A stretch of 64,000 bases of DNA from Daphnia pulex (Eukaryota; Arthropoda; Branchiopoda; Diplostraca; Daphniidae), in the NCBI RefSeq assembly GCF_021134715.1, contig NC_060025.1:1364001-1428000 (forward strand). The letters run 5' to 3'. The notes beneath the pieces are model-generated. The model was not told the origin of the DNA. It saw only the letters and a program-made list of their open reading frames with translations, and made no database searches. A program made the translations under genes and the position numbers. Below, piece after piece: positions 60,819 to 64,000 of the stretch (its first letter is position 1; each line of letters starts with the position of its first letter).

Positions 60819-61093
60819 TAGACAGAAAAAAATTTTAACATTAATTCTCAATTTTTAACTAGTAAATTAACAATCGAAAAATATGTAATGATTCACAACT
60901 CAATGAAAAAACAAAACAAAAAAAAAAAAAACATTTACCCATGTTTCCTAAGATGGAACAGCGTAGGTTGCTGTTTAATACTAAGGAGCCTCGATGAAAC
61001 GTTGGCCTTGAATCCTTTAGTTTTCAATAATAACAGGCATAAAGAAAAAAAAACATATATAAATTGATACAAAACTATGTAACAGCAGAATAG

Positions 61094-61903
61094 TTACCCT
61101 TTGGGTGTAGTGTAATACTCGGTGTAGTATTTCGGTTCAATGTAGTACGAAGGAGCAGCTGCTGTGTTGTAAGCCTGGGCTAAGTAGTACTTCGCCGCCT
61201 AAGTTGTAGTTGTGTAGTTCGGGGCAGAGTAGTACTTGTGTGATTCGGTGTAGTACTCGACCGCTGTGGTATTGAAATAAGTTCGAGCCTCGGTGTAGTA
61301 GGCTGAGGAAGCATTCGTAGTCGTGTAGTACTTGGGGACCGCGGTGTAGTAGGCTGGGACAGAATACTCGGTGGTGTAGTACTTGGGAGCCTCGGTGATG
61401 TAGTACTCAGGCGCTTTGGTGATCAACTCGGGGCAGCGTAATTTGTAGCGTAACTATTGTTCCTTGGTGGTGTTGCACTTGAGGGCCTCGGCGTAGTTAG
61501 TAGATGATGCGTATCTAGACGTTGTTGTGTAGTAAGGCGGCGACGTGGTGTAGTATTCTTTCGCTGCTGTTGCTTGGTATCCACCATATCCAGGAGACAT
61601 CGGTACACCCGTGGTCGACCCAACCATTAGCGATACAACACCAAACAGCAGCACGGCGCCTAGACAGTAAACGATTGGAACATTAATTATCGAATATAAA
61701 CTCAAACTACACATATAAAGTTATAAACTGATAACAAGACAAAATTGATTCACGACTCGAAATAAAGATGAGTGTTCACCCAAAATTGTGAATTGGTTGT
61801 ACAATGAAGAAGGCAGTTGGTGACAAATATTGCGATGCAGTTGTTGCTGTGTTGAAGATACTCACTCGACTGATCGCTGTCGACTTTTCTCTTGCCATTT
61901 ATA
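61094..61903 (-). pseudogene. Tyr/Thr-rich repeat-protein gene, copy 2 with promoter (right arm)
   Basis: Mirror of 52312-53121 including TATA (61897-61903) and initiator. The same frame breaks are present; one base differs (ARTYF versus ALTYF in the second open block). Confidence 0.6.
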
Positions 61904-62119
61904 CGACTTTTTCTCACCCTGACCCCTCTCTTAAGCCTTACGGCTATTATACCTGCTTGATAATGAAGCAAACACTTCCCGTTCTCGCCCAACCTCTACA
62001 TCACCGCATTGACAGTTTTACGTAATGGTCGGCCCATCTGCAGGTTGATGTTGCCGGGGATGGGTCTACACCAAACAATATCAAATTAATACCAAATGGT
62101 TATGGCTTAAAACGAATGC

Positions 62120-62837
62120 AATCACGATGTAGTACTCGGGCTCTTTGGTGATACATCTCGAAGCAGCATAAATTGTAGTGTAATACTTTGAAGCCTCGTT
62201 GGTGTAGTATTTGATCCGACGCCACAGTTTACTATACAATAAATAATTGGAACATAAATATGCGATAATAAAGACATAATTTTAAAAAAGGAGAGTTGAT
62301 TCACAATTCTATGTAGAAAACTGAAAATTTACCCCTTTATACGATGAAAAGGCAGTTGGTGACAAATTGTGCACGGCAGTTGTTGTCGGGTCGGAAAAGC
62401 CTTTTCTCTCCTTTAATGCAACTTGTAATACTCTAAAGCCTTGGTGGTGTAGTACATTGGAGCCTTGGTGGTGTAAGCTGGAACAGCATTGGTTGATGTT
62501 GAGTAATAAGACAGCAATGTTGTGCTTTGATATCAACCATACACTACACAGGGCCAGGAGACATCAGTACACCAGTGGTCGACCCAATCATCAATGATTC
62601 AACACCCAATGCAGCAGCACAACGCCATAGATTACTAGATAATTAATAATTTGAACATAAATATGCAACTATAACTGACTAAATAACAATAAAATTTGAT
62701 ACAAAAATACAAGTGACAGAATATTTACCAGAGATTGCGAACTAATTACATTGAAAAATGCAAGAGCGCTGCAGTTGTTACCGTGTCGGAGATCCTCACT
62801 CGACTGATTTTAATCGTCTCTTCTCTCTCCTTTTATA
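62120..62837 (-). pseudogene. Tyr/Thr-rich repeat-protein gene, copy 1 with promoter (right arm)
   Basis: Mirror of 51375-52095, with the TATA box at 62832-62837 on the minus strand and the same leader-exon remnant. A purine tract near 62400 is 3 bp shorter than in the left arm. Confidence 0.58.
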
Positions 62838-64000
62838 AGACTTTTTCTCACCCTGACCCACCTCTAAAGCCTTGCGGCTTTTGAACCTGCTTGATAATGA
62901 TGTTACACGTGTCGTTCTCACCCAACCTCTCCGCCGTCACATGGCACGTTTTTCGTAATGATCTCTGTGACCTTCGAAAGTGAAGGAAATGCAAACTGGG
63001 CTTTCCTTCTTTAGGTTGATGTTGCTGGGGATGGGTCTACAAAAACCAAAATCAAACAAAAACCAAAATCAAACAAAAACCAAAATCAAAATGAAAACCA
63101 AATGGCTGAGCCTTGCGGCTTTTGTACCTGCTTGATAATGATGCAACACGTCCAGTTCTCACCCAACCTTTACACCACCGCATTGACAGTTTTACGTAAT
63201 CTTCCTCGTGACCTTCAAGCGTTAAGGACATGCAAACTGGCCGGCCCGTCTGCAGGTTGAACTCTACAATGGTAATTGAAAAATAATTAATAAACACTGC
63301 ATCAGTTGGAAAATGTTGAAAATATACCAAAATTTAACCTAAGATATTATAAAGTAACGCACATAGAGAAAAAATAGTTGAATTGATACGAAACCACGAA
63401 AAAAACGAAACATTTACGAACATTTACTCATCGTCGTCGGTAACTTTCTGTTCACTAGGCCTACGAGCCATATAAACGGAGTAAAGTAGAATTAAGCGGT
63501 TACTTAAATTTGTTAAGATGTAAGAGATTTCATAGTTTAAGGGTAAACAAGCTTACCCAATTACCAAAAAAAAGGGGTAAACGATGAAATTTCAATCACA
63601 TAAAACCACATCTTAAGATTTTACGTAAAATTACATCAAAAGTAAACAAAGGAATCTACTCTCTGGTCTTCAATTATTTACAGCTTTCTTTTAAGGAAAT
63701 TTATAAACACGTTTTAGTTTAAATAAATCGAAATAAATACATGAAACAAGCCTGACAACAATAGGACGAGTAGGACGCAGATCATCTTCTAGTTCTAGCG
63801 TACATAGAGTGACGCTACACAGTCTCAACATTTTCTTCGTCAACCAAAACAGCCGGCACGTCGGAAGTTTACGAAAAGAAAATTCAATTCGGAAAATTTG
63901 GGTTGAAATGGACTGTTTCTAGCAAAAATCTGGATCTGGTCAGGAACGTCCAGGTAAAATTTCGATTAAGGGTGATTTTGGCTTGGGATTTTTTTCTATT

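Larger units (their letters stand above)
57707..64000. repeat. Right arm of the giant palindrome, cut by the window end
   Basis: Near-identical reverse complement of the left arm; the match still holds at base 64000 (pairing with 50195), so the true arm is longer. The arm is shorter than its partner mainly because its 24-bp minisatellite has 21 units rather than 45. Everything annotated in the left arm recurs here on the opposite strand. Confidence 0.97.

Overview
The window looks like nuclear DNA of a small-genome arthropod, most likely a branchiopod crustacean such as Daphnia. Genes are dense, most introns are 50-80 nt with GT..AG ends, and the proteins are animal proteins (ELYS, IFT74, IPMK, glucosidase II beta, a mind bomb relative). 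Species assignment is inference; I could run no search.

Layout. 1-3.7 kb: AT-rich, nothing supportable. 3.8-4.5 kb: a three-exon gene carrying a retroelement-type integrase zinc-binding (HHCC) domain. 6.0-10.05 kb: about 14 tandem copies of a 288-bp unit; on the minus strand each unit consists of two exon-like and two intron-like modules. 13.1-18.85 kb (minus): a ~20-exon transmembrane receptor-like protein with Ig, FN3 and cysteine-rich DB modules. 23.0-24.15 kb (minus): inositol polyphosphate multikinase, with a 22-nt microexon. 24.8-32.45 kb: a 13-exon mind bomb-like gene without a RING finger, flanked by three decayed relatives. 33.2-41.8 kb: the nucleoporin ELYS (2,698 aa). 42.2-44.75 kb: IFT74. 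44.86-46.83 kb (minus): glucosidase II beta ending in HDEL, convergent with IFT74 and divergent from an intronless MATH/BTB gene at 47.3-48.4 kb. 49.1-49.5 kb: a TRMT44-like fragment with an in-frame TGA.

From at most 50,195 to the right edge the window is one giant palindrome (left arm 6,890 bp, right arm at least 6,294 bp) around a 622-bp core. The arms are almost identical, apart from one 24-bp minisatellite (45 versus 21 units), one 17-bp unit, a 3-bp tract change and a few substitutions. The core's own inverted halves are clearly diverged. Each arm carries three decayed Tyr/Thr-rich secreted repeat-protein genes with TATA/initiator promoters, a piggyBac-like MITE and a 51-codon ORF beside the core. 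The minisatellite is notable because nearly every unit has the same in-frame TAG stop on the gene's sense strand.

The conserved genes are unrelated housekeeping or signalling loci rather than a pathway. The unusual material is the 288-bp array and the palindrome. Exon coordinates in the entries come from hand-read splice sites whose phases were checked to be consistent unless stated otherwise.
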